A DNA stretch of 44,800 nucleotides from Rhodospirillaceae bacterium. GTDB taxonomy: Bacteria > Pseudomonadota > Alphaproteobacteria > UBA2966. The stretch is taken from assembly GCA_002690215.1 (NCBI GenBank), contig NZDS01000040.1, forward strand, positions 8,505 to 53,304, given 5' to 3'. Below are positions 24,197-33,300 of this stretch, piece by piece. The translations under genes were made by a program, and so were the position numbers. The stretch's first letter is position 1. Each line of letters starts with the position of its first letter. The notes under the pieces are model-generated. The model was not told where the DNA came from. It saw only the letters and a program-made list of their open reading frames with translations, and made no database searches.

Positions 24197-25210
24197 ATGT
24201 GGCTGGCAACGTTCGTGGCGGCCGGGATCGCCTTCGTCGCTGTACTTTTCGGCACCGCCCTGGTGCTGCGCGCTTTGCGCCGCCGCGCCATCCTCGACCA
24301 CCCCAACGAACGCTCCAGCCACGACGCGCCGACGCCACGAGGCGGCGGTATCGCGGTCATCGTCAGCATCATCGCGGTGTGGCTGGCTGCGGCCCTGATC
24401 GCGCCGGCCATCCCACTCAGCACGGTGCTGGTGGTGCTGATCGCCATGGCGGCGCTGGCCGGGCTTTCCTGGCTCGACGACCTGCAGGGGGTGGCCGTGA
24501 GGCTAAGGCTGTTGGTCCAGGCCCTGGCGGTGGCGCTCGGTCTGATGGCCTTGCCGCAGCACCTGTTGGTTTTTCAGGGCCTGGTGCCGTTGTGGGCTGA
24601 TCTGGCGCTCAGCGCTCTGGCCTGGCTCTGGTTTCTCAATCTCTACAACTTCATGGACGGCGTCGACGGTATCAGCGGTGTCGAGAGCGCCGCCATCGGT
24701 GGCGGCATCGTACTGCTGGCCGCCTTCGCGCCGGTGCTCGACCTGGCTCTGCCGGCGGCCGTGGTGGCCGCCGCGGCGCTCGGCTTCCTGTGGTGGAACT
24801 GGTCGCCGGCGCGCATCTTCCTGGGCGATGTCGGCAGCGTGCCACTGGGTTTCCTCATCGCCTGGCTTCTGCTCACTTTGGCGGCACGGGGGTATTGGGC
24901 GCCAGCCCTGATCCTGCCGCTCTATTACCTGGCCGACGCCACCATCACGCTGGGTCGCCGCACAAGCCGCGGCGAACGCCTGTGGCAGGCGCATCGCAGC
25001 CATTTTTATCAGCTCGCCGCGGTTGCCGGCGGGGCCCACGCGCCCGTTGTGCGGCGTATCGTACTGCTTGATCTGGTACTTTGCGGTCTTGCCGTGGCAG
25101 CGCTCGATCAGCCGCTCGCGGCCCTGATCGCGGCAGCTATCGCCACGGCGCTCTTGTTGTGGTATTTCGCCCGCCAGCAAGGCGGGATCAAAGAACAGCA
25201 AGGCGGCTGA
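24197..25210 (+). CDS. Undecaprenyl-phosphate sugar-1-phosphate transferase (WecA/WbpL-like)
   Basis: Initiates glycan synthesis by moving an amino-sugar-1-phosphate from a UDP donor to undecaprenyl phosphate. The 337-residue membrane protein has the MraY/WecA set: DHPNERSSH (34-42), PTPRGG (45-50), LDDLQG (93-98), NFMDGVDG (151-158), IFLGDVGS (about 207-214) and HRSHFYQ near 275. About ten membrane helices are expected. Pairing with the adjacent 4,6-dehydratase gene resembles wbpL/wbpM organisation, so the primed sugar may be a 6-deoxy amino sugar such as QuiNAc or FucNAc, but UDP-GlcNAc is equally possible. Confidence 0.9.
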   Translation: MWLATFVAAGIAFVAVLFGTALVLRALRRRAILDHPNERSSHDAPTPRGGGIAVIVSIIAVWLAAALIAPAIPLSTVLVVLIAMAALAGLSWLDDLQGVAVRLRLLVQALAVALGLMALPQHLLVFQGLVPLWADLALSALAWLWFLNLYNFMDGVDGISGVESAAIGGGIVLLAAFAPVLDLALPAAVVAAAALGFLWWNWSPARIFLGDVGSVPLGFLIAWLLLTLAARGYWAPALILPLYYLADATITLGRRTSRGERLWQAHRSHFYQLAAVAGGAHAPVVRRIVLLDLVLCGLAVAALDQPLAALIAAAIATALLLWYFARQQGGIKEQQGG

Positions 25211-25211
25211 C

Positions 25212-27104
25212 GTGTCACCCTGGCGCCTGACATTCAATCGGCGCATCGCCACCGTGGCGTTGCATGACGTAGTCATGGCAGCGCTCAGCTTCGAACTGGC
25301 GGTGATGATCCGCTACATCACCTACGGCGCGCCGCAGGGTTTCGGATTCCTGTGGGAAGGTACCCTGATCTTCACCGCGGTCTGCGCCCTGACATTTTGG
25401 CGCATCGGACTTTATCGCGGCATCTGGTATTACGCCTCGCTCAACGATTTGATTGCCATCGTCAAGGCGGTGACGCTGGGCATCCTGATATTCCTGCCCG
25501 TCATGTTCGTCATCACCCGCCTCGAGAATTTTCCCCGCACGGCGCTCTTTATCAATTGGCCGCTACTGGTCCTGATGCTCAGTGGCCCGCGGTTTCTCTA
25601 TCGTGCCCTCAAGGACGGCAATCTGGGGGCAGCTTTCGAGCGTAGCGACCCCAACCTGGTGCCGGTGTTGTTGGTCGGTGCCGGCGACGAGGCCGAGGCT
25701 TTCATCCGTGAGATCGGGCGCTCGCGCCATGCTGGATACCGCGTCGTCGGCATCGTTGACGACCGGCCCGGCCGTCAAGGCCGCGACATCCGCGGCATTC
25801 GGGTGATGGGCTCGATTGCCGATGCCGGGGCAGTGATCGACGACCTGGCGCGGCGTGGCCGGCGGCCACAGCGCCTGATCGTAACCTCGGAGCGCTTCGC
25901 CGGTACGGCCATGGCCGAGCTTCTCGATCTCGCCGAGCGCCGCGGCATGACCCTGGCCCGGGCCCCGCGCATCACCGACCTGAGGTCGGGAAGGCTCGGT
26001 GAACAGCCTCTCGATCTGCGGCCCGTTGCCGTCGAGGACCTGCTGGGCCGGCCGCAGAAGGTGCTCGACCGGGAGGCCATGCAGGCTTTGGTGGCCGGGC
26101 GCCGGGTTCTGGTGACAGGTGCCGGCGGCACCATCGGATCGGAACTGGCGCGCCAGGGGGCGGCGCTCGGTCCGGCACGCCTCGCGCTCCTGGACAACGG
26201 AGAACACGCGCTCTATGCCATCGACCTGGAGCTTGGCGAGCGCTTTCCCGAGCTCGCGCGCAGCGCCGTCCTGGGCGACGTACGCGACTCCGGCCGCCTG
26301 ACCGTCGTCTTTGATCGCGAACGGCCCGAACTGGTGTTCCATGCCGCCGCCTTCAAGCACGTGCCGCTGAACGAACAGAACCCAAACGAGGCGGTGCTGA
26401 CCAACGCGCTGGGCACCAAGGCCGTGGCCGACGCCTGTCTCGAACACGGCGCCGCCGTGATGGTGCTGATCTCCACCGACAAGGCGGTCGAGCCCTCGTC
26501 GGTGATGGGAGCCAGCAAGCGCCTGGCCGAGTTGACCTGTCAGGCCCTGGCCGACGGGTCCGGCCCGACGCGCTTCGTCATCGTGCGCTTCGGTAATGTT
26601 TTGGGCTCGACCGGATCGGTGGTGCCGCTTTTCGAGCGCCAGTTGGCTCGCGGTGGGCCACTCACAGTGACGGATCCCGAGATCACGCGTTATTTCATGA
26701 CCACGCGCGAGGCCGTCGAACTGGTCTTGCAGGCCAGCGCCATCCCGGCCGATCAGGGCAACCAAACCGGCGGCATCTTCGTTCTCGACATGGGCGAGCC
26801 CGTGCGCATTCAAGACCTGGCGCGGCAAATGATCCGCCTGGCCGGTTACCGCCCCGACAAGGACGTGGCCATCACCTATACCGGCCTGCGCCCCGGCGAA
26901 AAGTTGCATGAGCGGCTCTTTGGAGACCAGGAGGAGCTGGTCGAAACGCGCTACGAAGGTATCCTGCTGACCACCCCTCCGGCGCCGGAGCGGGCGGCGC
27001 TGGAGACTGCGCTGGAGGCCCTGGCGGCGGCTGCCCGGGCGCGCAATACCGACGACACCCTGACCCGCCTGGCGGCATTGGTGCCCGATTACCGCCGGCC
27101 GTAA
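25212..27104 (+). CDS. Membrane-anchored UDP-GlcNAc 4,6-dehydratase (WbpM/CapD/PglF-like)
   Basis: Predicted to convert a UDP-HexNAc to its 4-keto-6-deoxy form. The 630-residue product has about four membrane helices at 1-130, a first Rossmann-like domain (about 145-270, [15 protein letters not shown]) and a C-terminal SDR domain with [13 protein letters not shown] (about 298-310), [10 protein letters not shown] and [16 protein letters not shown] (about 420-437). The catalytic Tyr of ordinary SDRs is Met here (SVMGASK), as is usual for this family. The start is GTG at 25212, directly after the WecA-like stop. It ends the polysaccharide locus. No aminotransferase or acetyltransferase for a full bacillosamine or legionaminate route is visible, so those could lie elsewhere. 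Confidence 0.91.
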   Translation: MSPWRLTFNRRIATVALHDVVMAALSFELAVMIRYITYGAPQGFGFLWEGTLIFTAVCALTFWRIGLYRGIWYYASLNDLIAIVKAVTLGILIFLPVMFVITRLENFPRTALFINWPLLVLMLSGPRFLYRALKDGNLGAAFERSDPNLVPVLLVGAGDEAEAFIREIGRSRHAGYRVVGIVDDRPGRQGRDIRGIRVMGSIADAGAVIDDLARRGRRPQRLIVTSERFAGTAMAELLDLAERRGMTLARAPRITDLRSGRLGEQPLDLRPVAVEDLLGRPQKVLDREAMQALVAGRRVLVTGAGGTIGSELARQGAALGPARLALLDNGEHALYAIDLELGERFPELARSAVLGDVRDSGRLTVVFDRERPELVFHAAAFKHVPLNEQNPNEAVLTNALGTKAVADACLEHGAAVMVLISTDKAVEPSSVMGASKRLAELTCQALADGSGPTRFVIVRFGNVLGSTGSVVPLFERQLARGGPLTVTDPEITRYFMTTREAVELVLQASAIPADQGNQTGGIFVLDMGEPVRIQDLARQMIRLAGYRPDKDVAITYTGLRPGEKLHERLFGDQEELVETRYEGILLTTPPAPERAALETALEALAAAARARNTDDTLTRLAALVPDYRRP

Positions 27105-27135
27105 TAGTTTAATCCCTTTTTCTGGAGAGTTTCGA

Positions 27136-28734
27136 ATGTCCCCCAACGAACGCCCCGTTACCGTCCGCCGCGCCCTGATCTCGGTTTCCGACAAATCCGG
27201 CCTGGTTGACTTGGGCCAGGCCCTGGCCGGACGCGACGTCGAGATCCTGTCGACCGGCGGCTCGGCCCGGGCGCTCGCCGAAGCCGGCGTGCCGGTCACC
27301 GAGGTCTCCGACCACACCGGCTTTCCCGAGATGATGGACGGCCGCGTCAAGACCCTGCATCCAAAGGTCCATGGCGGCATTTTGGCGCTGCGCGAAGACG
27401 AGGGCCACAGAGAGGCCATGGCCGAGCACGCCATCGACGCTATCGATCTGGTGGTCGTCAATCTCTATCCCTTCGAGGCCACCGTGGCCGGCGGCGCCGA
27501 CTTCACAACCTGCATCGAAAACATCGACATCGGCGGCCCAGCCATGATCCGCTCGGCCGCCAAGAACCATGCCTTTGTCACGGTGGTGGTCGAACCTGAG
27601 GATTACGCTGAGCTGCTGGCCGATCTGGAATCCAACCAAGGCGCCGTCTCGGGTCAGCTACGCCGTCGCCTGGCAGCCAAGGCCTATGCCCGCACAGGCG
27701 CCTACGACGCTGCCATCTCGAGCTGGTTTGCGGCCCAAACGGGCGATAACTTTCCCGAGCGCCTGGTTTTTGCCGGCGAGCGCCGCGAAATCTTGCGTTA
27801 TGGCGAAAACCCGCACCAGGAGGCCGCTTTCTACGGCAGTGGCAGCGCCCGTCCGGGCGTCGCCACGGCGCACCAGGTGCAAGGCAAGGCGCTCTCGTAC
27901 AACAACCTCAACGACACCGACGCGGCGTTCGAACTGGTGGCCGAGTTCGACCCGGCCACAGCCCCGGCAGTGGCCATCATCAAGCACGCCAACCCCTGCG
28001 GCGTGGCCTTGGGATCAAGCTACGTCGAGGCCTATCAGAAGGCCCTGAAATGCGACCCGGTCAGCGCCTTCGGCGGCGTCATCGCCATCAACGGCACCCT
28101 TGACGGCGAGACCGCTACGGCGATCTCGGAGATCTTCACCGAGGTCATCATCGCCCCGGACGCCAACGAAGACGCCCAGCGCATTCTGGCCGCGAAGAAA
28201 AATCTACGCCTATTGCTGGCCGGCGGCCTGCCCGAAGTCGGCGCTGCCGGCCTCACCGTGCGCCAGCTCGCCGGCGGCTTTCTTTTGCAAAATCGTGACT
28301 CGGGGCAGATCTCGGCGGACGACCTCAAGGTCGTCACCAAACGCGCCCCCAGCGAGGCCGAACTGACCGACCTCTTGTTCGCCTTCAGGATCGCCAAGCA
28401 CGTCAAGTCGAACGCCATCGTCTACGTCAAAGACGGCGCCACGGTTGGCGTCGGCGCGGGCCAGATGAGCCGCGTCGATTCGGCCCGCATCGCCGCCCGC
28501 AAGTCGGCCGACGCGGCCGCCGAAGCGGGCGAGCCCGAGCCTCTGACCAAGGGCTCCGTGGTCGCCTCGGACGCCTTCTTCCCCTTCGCCGACGGCTTGC
28601 TGGCGGCGGCCGAGGCCGGTGTCACGGCGGTCATCCAGCCCGGCGGCTCGATGCGCGACGACGAGGTCATCCAGGCCGCCGATGAAGCCGGCCTGGCCAT
28701 GGTGCTAACCGGTATGCGGCATTTTCGGCACTAG
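27136..28734 (+). CDS. purH: Bifunctional AICAR transformylase/IMP cyclohydrolase
   Basis: Catalyses the last two steps of purine synthesis, formylation of AICAR and cyclisation of FAICAR to IMP. The 532-residue length is standard. The N-terminal MGS-like cyclohydrolase domain has [13 protein letters not shown] (39-51) and HPKVHGGIL (75-83). The transformylase half has KHANPCGVA (about 282-290), [13 protein letters not shown] and the typical C-terminus GMRHFRH. GGAGA at 27124-27128 precedes the ATG. The TAG stop codon is also the first three bases of a MITE-like element, so the gene is intact but its 3' flank has been replaced. Confidence 0.96.
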   Translation: MSPNERPVTVRRALISVSDKSGLVDLGQALAGRDVEILSTGGSARALAEAGVPVTEVSDHTGFPEMMDGRVKTLHPKVHGGILALREDEGHREAMAEHAIDAIDLVVVNLYPFEATVAGGADFTTCIENIDIGGPAMIRSAAKNHAFVTVVVEPEDYAELLADLESNQGAVSGQLRRRLAAKAYARTGAYDAAISSWFAAQTGDNFPERLVFAGERREILRYGENPHQEAAFYGSGSARPGVATAHQVQGKALSYNNLNDTDAAFELVAEFDPATAPAVAIIKHANPCGVALGSSYVEAYQKALKCDPVSAFGGVIAINGTLDGETATAISEIFTEVIIAPDANEDAQRILAAKKNLRLLLAGGLPEVGAAGLTVRQLAGGFLLQNRDSGQISADDLKVVTKRAPSEAELTDLLFAFRIAKHVKSNAIVYVKDGATVGVGAGQMSRVDSARIAARKSADAAAEAGEPEPLTKGSVVASDAFFPFADGLLAAAEAGVTAVIQPGGSMRDDEVIQAADEAGLAMVLTGMRHFRH

Positions 28735-28802
28735 AGCAGCGCCCGGTTAGTTTTACCCATTCTGGCGGAGCCATTTTGATCCGAGGGTAGGAGGGGGCCG
28801 CA

Positions 28803-28823
28803 GCGTGTAGTGGGACTACACGC
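28803..28823. repeat. Perfect hairpin inside the MITE-like element (first lobe)
   Basis: GCGTGTAGT, a GGG loop and ACTACACGC form a perfect 9-bp stem. It is itself enclosed by the 13-bp arms at 28774-28786 and 28840-28852. Confidence 0.85.
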
Positions 28824-28900
28824 AAGGCTGCCGACGCCGCCTCGGATCAAAAGGGCCCGCCCCTTCGGGTTGCCCTGCAGCGGGCATCCGCGGCGTTGCG

Positions 28901-28935
28901 CCCGACCGCCCGATGTCCCACATCGGGCGGTCGGG
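28901..28935. terminator. Long perfect hairpin inside the MITE-like element (second lobe)
   Basis: A 16-bp perfect stem with a three-base CCC loop, GC-rich, enclosed by the 12-bp arms at 28869-28880 and 28957-28968. Both flanking genes point toward it. There is no T-run, so termination activity is inferred from stability and position only. Confidence 0.45.
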
Positions 28936-29014
28936 AGCGCCTAGCGGGCTGCCGCCCTGCAGGGCAACAGAATGGGTAAAACTAACCGGGCGATGCTCTA
29001 AAGAACTGGCAGTG

Positions 29015-30301
29015 TCAGACGCGCTCCGGTTCCTTGACCGTGAGCAACAGCAAGAACCCGACCGCGAAGAAGGCCAGCACGGTGGACAGGCCCCAACGCT
29101 GGCTTTCCGTGGCGGCGATGACGATGGCCACCAGGGCCGGACCGGCGAAAGCCGTGGCCTTGCCGGTGAGGGCGTAGAGACCGAAGAACTCGGTGCGCAG
29201 CTCGGCCGGCGCCAGGCGGGCCATCAGCGAACGGCTGGCCGCCTGCGCCGGGCCGACGAAGATGCCGAGCAGCGAGCCCCAGACCCAGAACCAGGCCACG
29301 TCCTGCACCACGACGGCACCGAGCGCGGTAGCCAACAAACCCGATAGCGAAATGTATATGACGCGCTTGGAGCCGAACCAGTCATCCAGCCAGGCAAAGC
29401 CGAAGGCGCCGATGCCGGCGGTGACGTTGAGCACGATGCCAAAAATAATGACCTGCTCCAGGGCCATGCCGAAAGTGTCGGCAGCGTAGATGCCGCCAAA
29501 GGCAAACACCGTGACCAGGCCATCGGCGTAGATCATGCGGGCGATCAGGAATCTGACTATGTTGCCGTGATCGCGGAGCCGCATGAGCGTGCCCCAAAGG
29601 TTGGATAGGCCGCGCCGGACTTTTTCGCCGAGAGCCAGGCCGGAGCGGTCGCGATCGGGCGTGAAGACGAACATCGGCCAGACGAAAACGGCAAACCAGA
29701 CCGCCGCCAGAGGGCCGACGACGCGCACGTGTTCGGCGCTCTCCTTGTCCAGTCCCAAAAGCGGCGTCTCGGCCTGCACGAAAAGAAATAGCGTTGCCAC
29801 CATGGCCGCCAGGCCGCCGAAATAGCCCAGCCCCCAGGCCCAGCCCGACCAGCGCCCGAGGCGTGCGGGCGCCACCAGGTCCGGCAACATGGCGTTGTTG
29901 AAAACGATGCCGAATTCGAAGCCGATGGTGGCGATGACCACCCAGACCATGGCCCAGGTGATGAATTCAGGAGCCGGTCCGGCGTACCACAGCGCACCTG
30001 AGCCGACGACGCATATGGCGGTGAAGACCAATAGCCAGGGCTTGCGCGGCCCGCCGGCATCGGCGATGGCGCCCAGCACCGGGCTGCCTAACGCGATGAC
30101 CAGGCCGGCGATGCTGGCGGTGTAGCCCCACAGCTCGGCGCCGCGCACCTCGTCGCCGACGATGCCCCTGGAGAAATAAGCAGAGAAGACGAAAGTGATG
30201 ATCAGCGTCGTGAAGGGCGAATTGGCCCAATCGTAGAGCGCCCAGCCGACCAACCCGCGGGTCGGCGTGCGAGTTGAGGCGTCGTCGCTCGCCTGAGCCA
30301 T
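29015..30301 (-). CDS. MFS transporter of the UMF1/Atg22-like family
   Basis: A 428-residue inner-membrane transporter with about twelve hydrophobic segments. The N-terminus LVGWALYDWANSPFTTLI is typical of the UMF1 (Atg22-like) branch, and GSPVLGAIADAGGPRKPWL is the MFS loop 2-3 motif. Related family members export amino acids in yeast vacuoles; bacterial substrates are not established. The ATG at 30301 is chosen over an upstream TTG because GGGGGA lies seven bases upstream of it. It begins 15 bp after the glutamate dehydrogenase gene on the same strand, so the two are likely co-transcribed, which hints at an amino acid-related substrate. Confidence 0.88.
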   Translation of the reverse strand: MAQASDDASTRTPTRGLVGWALYDWANSPFTTLIITFVFSAYFSRGIVGDEVRGAELWGYTASIAGLVIALGSPVLGAIADAGGPRKPWLLVFTAICVVGSGALWYAGPAPEFITWAMVWVVIATIGFEFGIVFNNAMLPDLVAPARLGRWSGWAWGLGYFGGLAAMVATLFLFVQAETPLLGLDKESAEHVRVVGPLAAVWFAVFVWPMFVFTPDRDRSGLALGEKVRRGLSNLWGTLMRLRDHGNIVRFLIARMIYADGLVTVFAFGGIYAADTFGMALEQVIIFGIVLNVTAGIGAFGFAWLDDWFGSKRVIYISLSGLLATALGAVVVQDVAWFWVWGSLLGIFVGPAQAASRSLMARLAPAELRTEFFGLYALTGKATAFAGPALVAIVIAATESQRWGLSTVLAFFAVGFLLLLTVKEPERV

Positions 30302-30316
30302 GGCTGATTCCCCCAA

Positions 30317-33300
30317 TCAAGTTGCCAGCATACTGCGTACTTGGCGGTTGGCTAGCGCCAGGCGGGCGACGTCGACACTACCCGAGGAGCGGAATTCCTC
30401 GATCAGGGTGGCCGAGCGATCCACGGCCGACTTGTTGGCCTGGACCCAGGCCTTGACGGCGGCCTTGTCGCGCTTGCCGTTGCTGTCCTGGATGACCCGC
30501 GTAGCGAGCGCGCGCTGCTGGCCATAAAGATCGTCGACGATGGCGCCGATAGCCAGGCGGTCCCAATGGCCTTCGGGCGCCACGCCCTCGGCCGCCGAGC
30601 GCAGCCAATCGAGCCCCAGCTCGGCGCCGACCGAGAAGTAGATGCGCCCGACCTCATCGACCGGCCGCTCGTTGGCCAGCGCCGCATGTACCACGTGGCA
30701 TGCCGAACGCATGCTGTCCAGCGCCGCTACCCGGCCGGCGATATCGCGTGGCACGCCGCGCCGCGTCAGCGCCTTGGTCTGGTCGCGTAGCTTGCGGCCT
30801 TCGAGGCCGGCCAACATGGCACCGACATCGCTGGCGAAGGCGGCGATGCCGGGCTCGTAGGCCGCCACCGTGGTGGCGATATCGAGGGGCTGCGGCAACT
30901 GTTGCAGGAACCACTGGGTGGCGTGGCCCATCAGGTCGCTGACGGCCAGGATCATGCCCATCTGCACCTCGATCGGCACTTGGTTGTCGAGGCCCTCGAT
31001 GGCGCTCCACAACGAGCGGAAGCCGAAGGCATCGCGGGCTGCCACATAGGACTTTGCGATATCGGCCGGGCCCAGGCCGGTGTCCTCGACGAGATCGGCT
31101 ACCAAAGTAACACCGGCCCGGTTGACCAGGCTGTTTGCTACCAGGGTGGCGATGATCTCGCGGCGCAGGCTGTGGCTGCGGATGGCATCGGCCAGGCGCT
31201 CCTTCAGGGTGGCCGGGAAATAGCGCTCAAGATCGGCCATCAGGTATTCGTCGTCGGGCAGGTCGGAGCTGAGAATGTCCTCGTAAAGCGTCATCTTGCC
31301 GTATGACAGCAACACCGAGAGCTCGGGCCGAGTGAGAACTTCGCCAGCCTGGGTCAGGGCATCGACGGTTTCTTCGTCGGGCAGGAATTCGATGGCCCGG
31401 TCCAGCCGGCCGGCACGTTCCAGGCCGCGCATGAAACGAATCTGGGAATCGAAGGCGGCGGGGCCCACGGCGAGCATGCCGGAGATCGCCTGGGTCTGCA
31501 GGTAGTTACCCTTGAGCACCAGTTCGGCGACCTCGTCCGTCATGTCACTGAGCAAACGGTTGCGTTGCTTTTCAGTCAACTCGCCGTCGGCCACTACGGC
31601 GTCGACCAGCACCTTGATATTGACCTCGTGATCGGAACAATCGACGCCACCCGAATTGTCGATGGCGTCGCTGTTGACGCGGCCACCCTGGCGCGCGAAC
31701 TCGATGCGGGCGCGCTGGGTCAGGCCCAGGTTGCCGCCCTCACCGACGACCCGGCAGCGTAATGCCTCGGCGTCGACGCGCACGGCATCGTTGCCGCGGT
31801 CGCCGGTGTCGGCATGGCGCTCGTCCGATGCCTTGACGTAGGTGCCGATGCCGGCGCTCCACAAAAGATCGACAGGCGCCGTGAGCAGAAGCCGGATCAG
31901 CTCGTTGGGTGTCACCTCGTCGGCATCGCTTTTGACCAGCGCCTTGATTTCCGGCGACAGCGTCACCGACTTGGCCCGGCGTTCGAAGACACCGCCGCCC
32001 TTGGAAATGAGCTTCTTGTTGTAATCGTTCCAGCTTGAGCGGGGCAGCGCGAAGAGGCGCTGGCGCTCGGCATAGCCCTTGGCCGCATCGGCACCGGGGT
32101 CGACGAAGATGTGCAGATGGTTGAAAGCGCCGACCAGGCGGATGTGTTCGGATAGCAACATGCCATTGCCAAAAACGTCGCCCGACATGTCACCGACACC
32201 GACAGCCGTGAAGTCCTGGCTCTGGCAGTCGATGCCCATCTCGCGGAAATGGCGTTTGACCGACTCCCACGCGCCACGGGCGGTAATTCCCATGCCCTTG
32301 TGGTCGTAGCCGGCCGAGCCGCCGGAAGCGAACGCATCGCCGAGCCAAAAGCCGTAATCGATGGCAACGCCGTTGGCGATATCGGAAAAGGTCGCCGTGC
32401 CCTTGTCTGCGGCCACCACCAAATAGGGATCGTCATCGTCGTAACGCACCACGTCAGAGGGTGGCACGACCTCGCCGCCAACCAGGTTGTCGGCCAGATC
32501 CAGCAGACCGAACATCAAGGTCTTGTAGCAGGCAATGACTTCGGTTTGGACGGCTTCGCGGCCGCCCTCCGCGGGCAACCGCTTGGTGACGAAGCCGCCC
32601 TTGGCACCGACCGGCACGATGACCGCGTTCTTGACCATCTGCGCCTTCATCAGTCCCAGCACTTCGGTGCGGAAATCCTCGCGCCGGTCCGACCAGCGGA
32701 TGCCGCCGCGCGCCACCTTGCCGCCACGCAGGTGGATGGCCTCGGCCCGGGGCGCATAGACCCAGGTCTCGACCAGCGGCCGCGGCAGCGGCAATTCGGC
32801 CAGGCGCTGGCTATCGAGCTTGAAGGCGATGTATGGCTTGGGGCCCCCATCATCGGCGCCCTGGAAAAAGTTGGTGCGCAGCGTCGAGCGCACCAGGTTG
32901 AGAAAGCGCCTGAGGATGCGATCTTCGTCGAGATTGGCGACCTGATCCAGGGCCGCCTGGATCTCCACCACCAGGGCGGCGGCGCGACCGTCGCGCTCGT
33001 CCGCCAGCTTGGGATCGAAGCGCTGGCGAAAGAGCTTGATCAGCAACAGCGCGATGCCCGGATTGGCGGCCAGGGTTTCTTCCATGTAGGCCTGGCTGAA
33101 GGCAATGGCGGCCTGGCGCAGGTACTTGCAGTAGGCGCGCAGCACGGCAACCTCGCGCCAGTCCAATCCGGCCAGTACGACCAGGCGGTTGAAGCCGTCG
33201 TCCTCGACTTCGCCGCTCCAGATCCTGATGAAGGCCTCCTGGAAATTCTCCTTGGTGGCATGCAGGTCGAAGTCGTGCTCGCCCCGGATCAAAAGTCCGA

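Larger units (their letters stand above)
28732..29000. mobile_element. MITE-like element with 33-bp terminal inverted repeats
   Basis: A 269-bp non-coding element. Its ends, 28732-28764 and 28968-29000, are inverted repeats of 33 bp with a single mismatch, each starting TAGAGCA on its own strand. Inside are four perfect or near-perfect inverted repeats: 28774-28786 with 28840-28852 (13 bp), enclosing 28803-28811 with 28815-28823 (9 bp); then 28869-28880 with 28957-28968 (12 bp), enclosing 28901-28916 with 28920-28935 (16 bp). No transposase frame is present. Outermost TA on both ends fits a TA target duplication as used by IS630/Tc1-type transposases. It lies between the convergent purH and MFS genes and could end transcription from both sides. 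Confidence 0.85.

Noticed and set aside
25563-27461. Very long minus-strand open frame (over 600 codons) opposite the 4,6-dehydratase and purH
   Set aside because: It is a shadow of two certain plus-strand genes in high-GC sequence; its translation is low in recognisable motifs and spans the gap between unrelated genes.
28732-29000. CRISPR array or tRNA cluster in the repeat-rich gap
   Set aside because: The repeats are inverted, not direct and regularly spaced, and no tRNA-like cloverleaf with a CCA end or anticodon arm is apparent.
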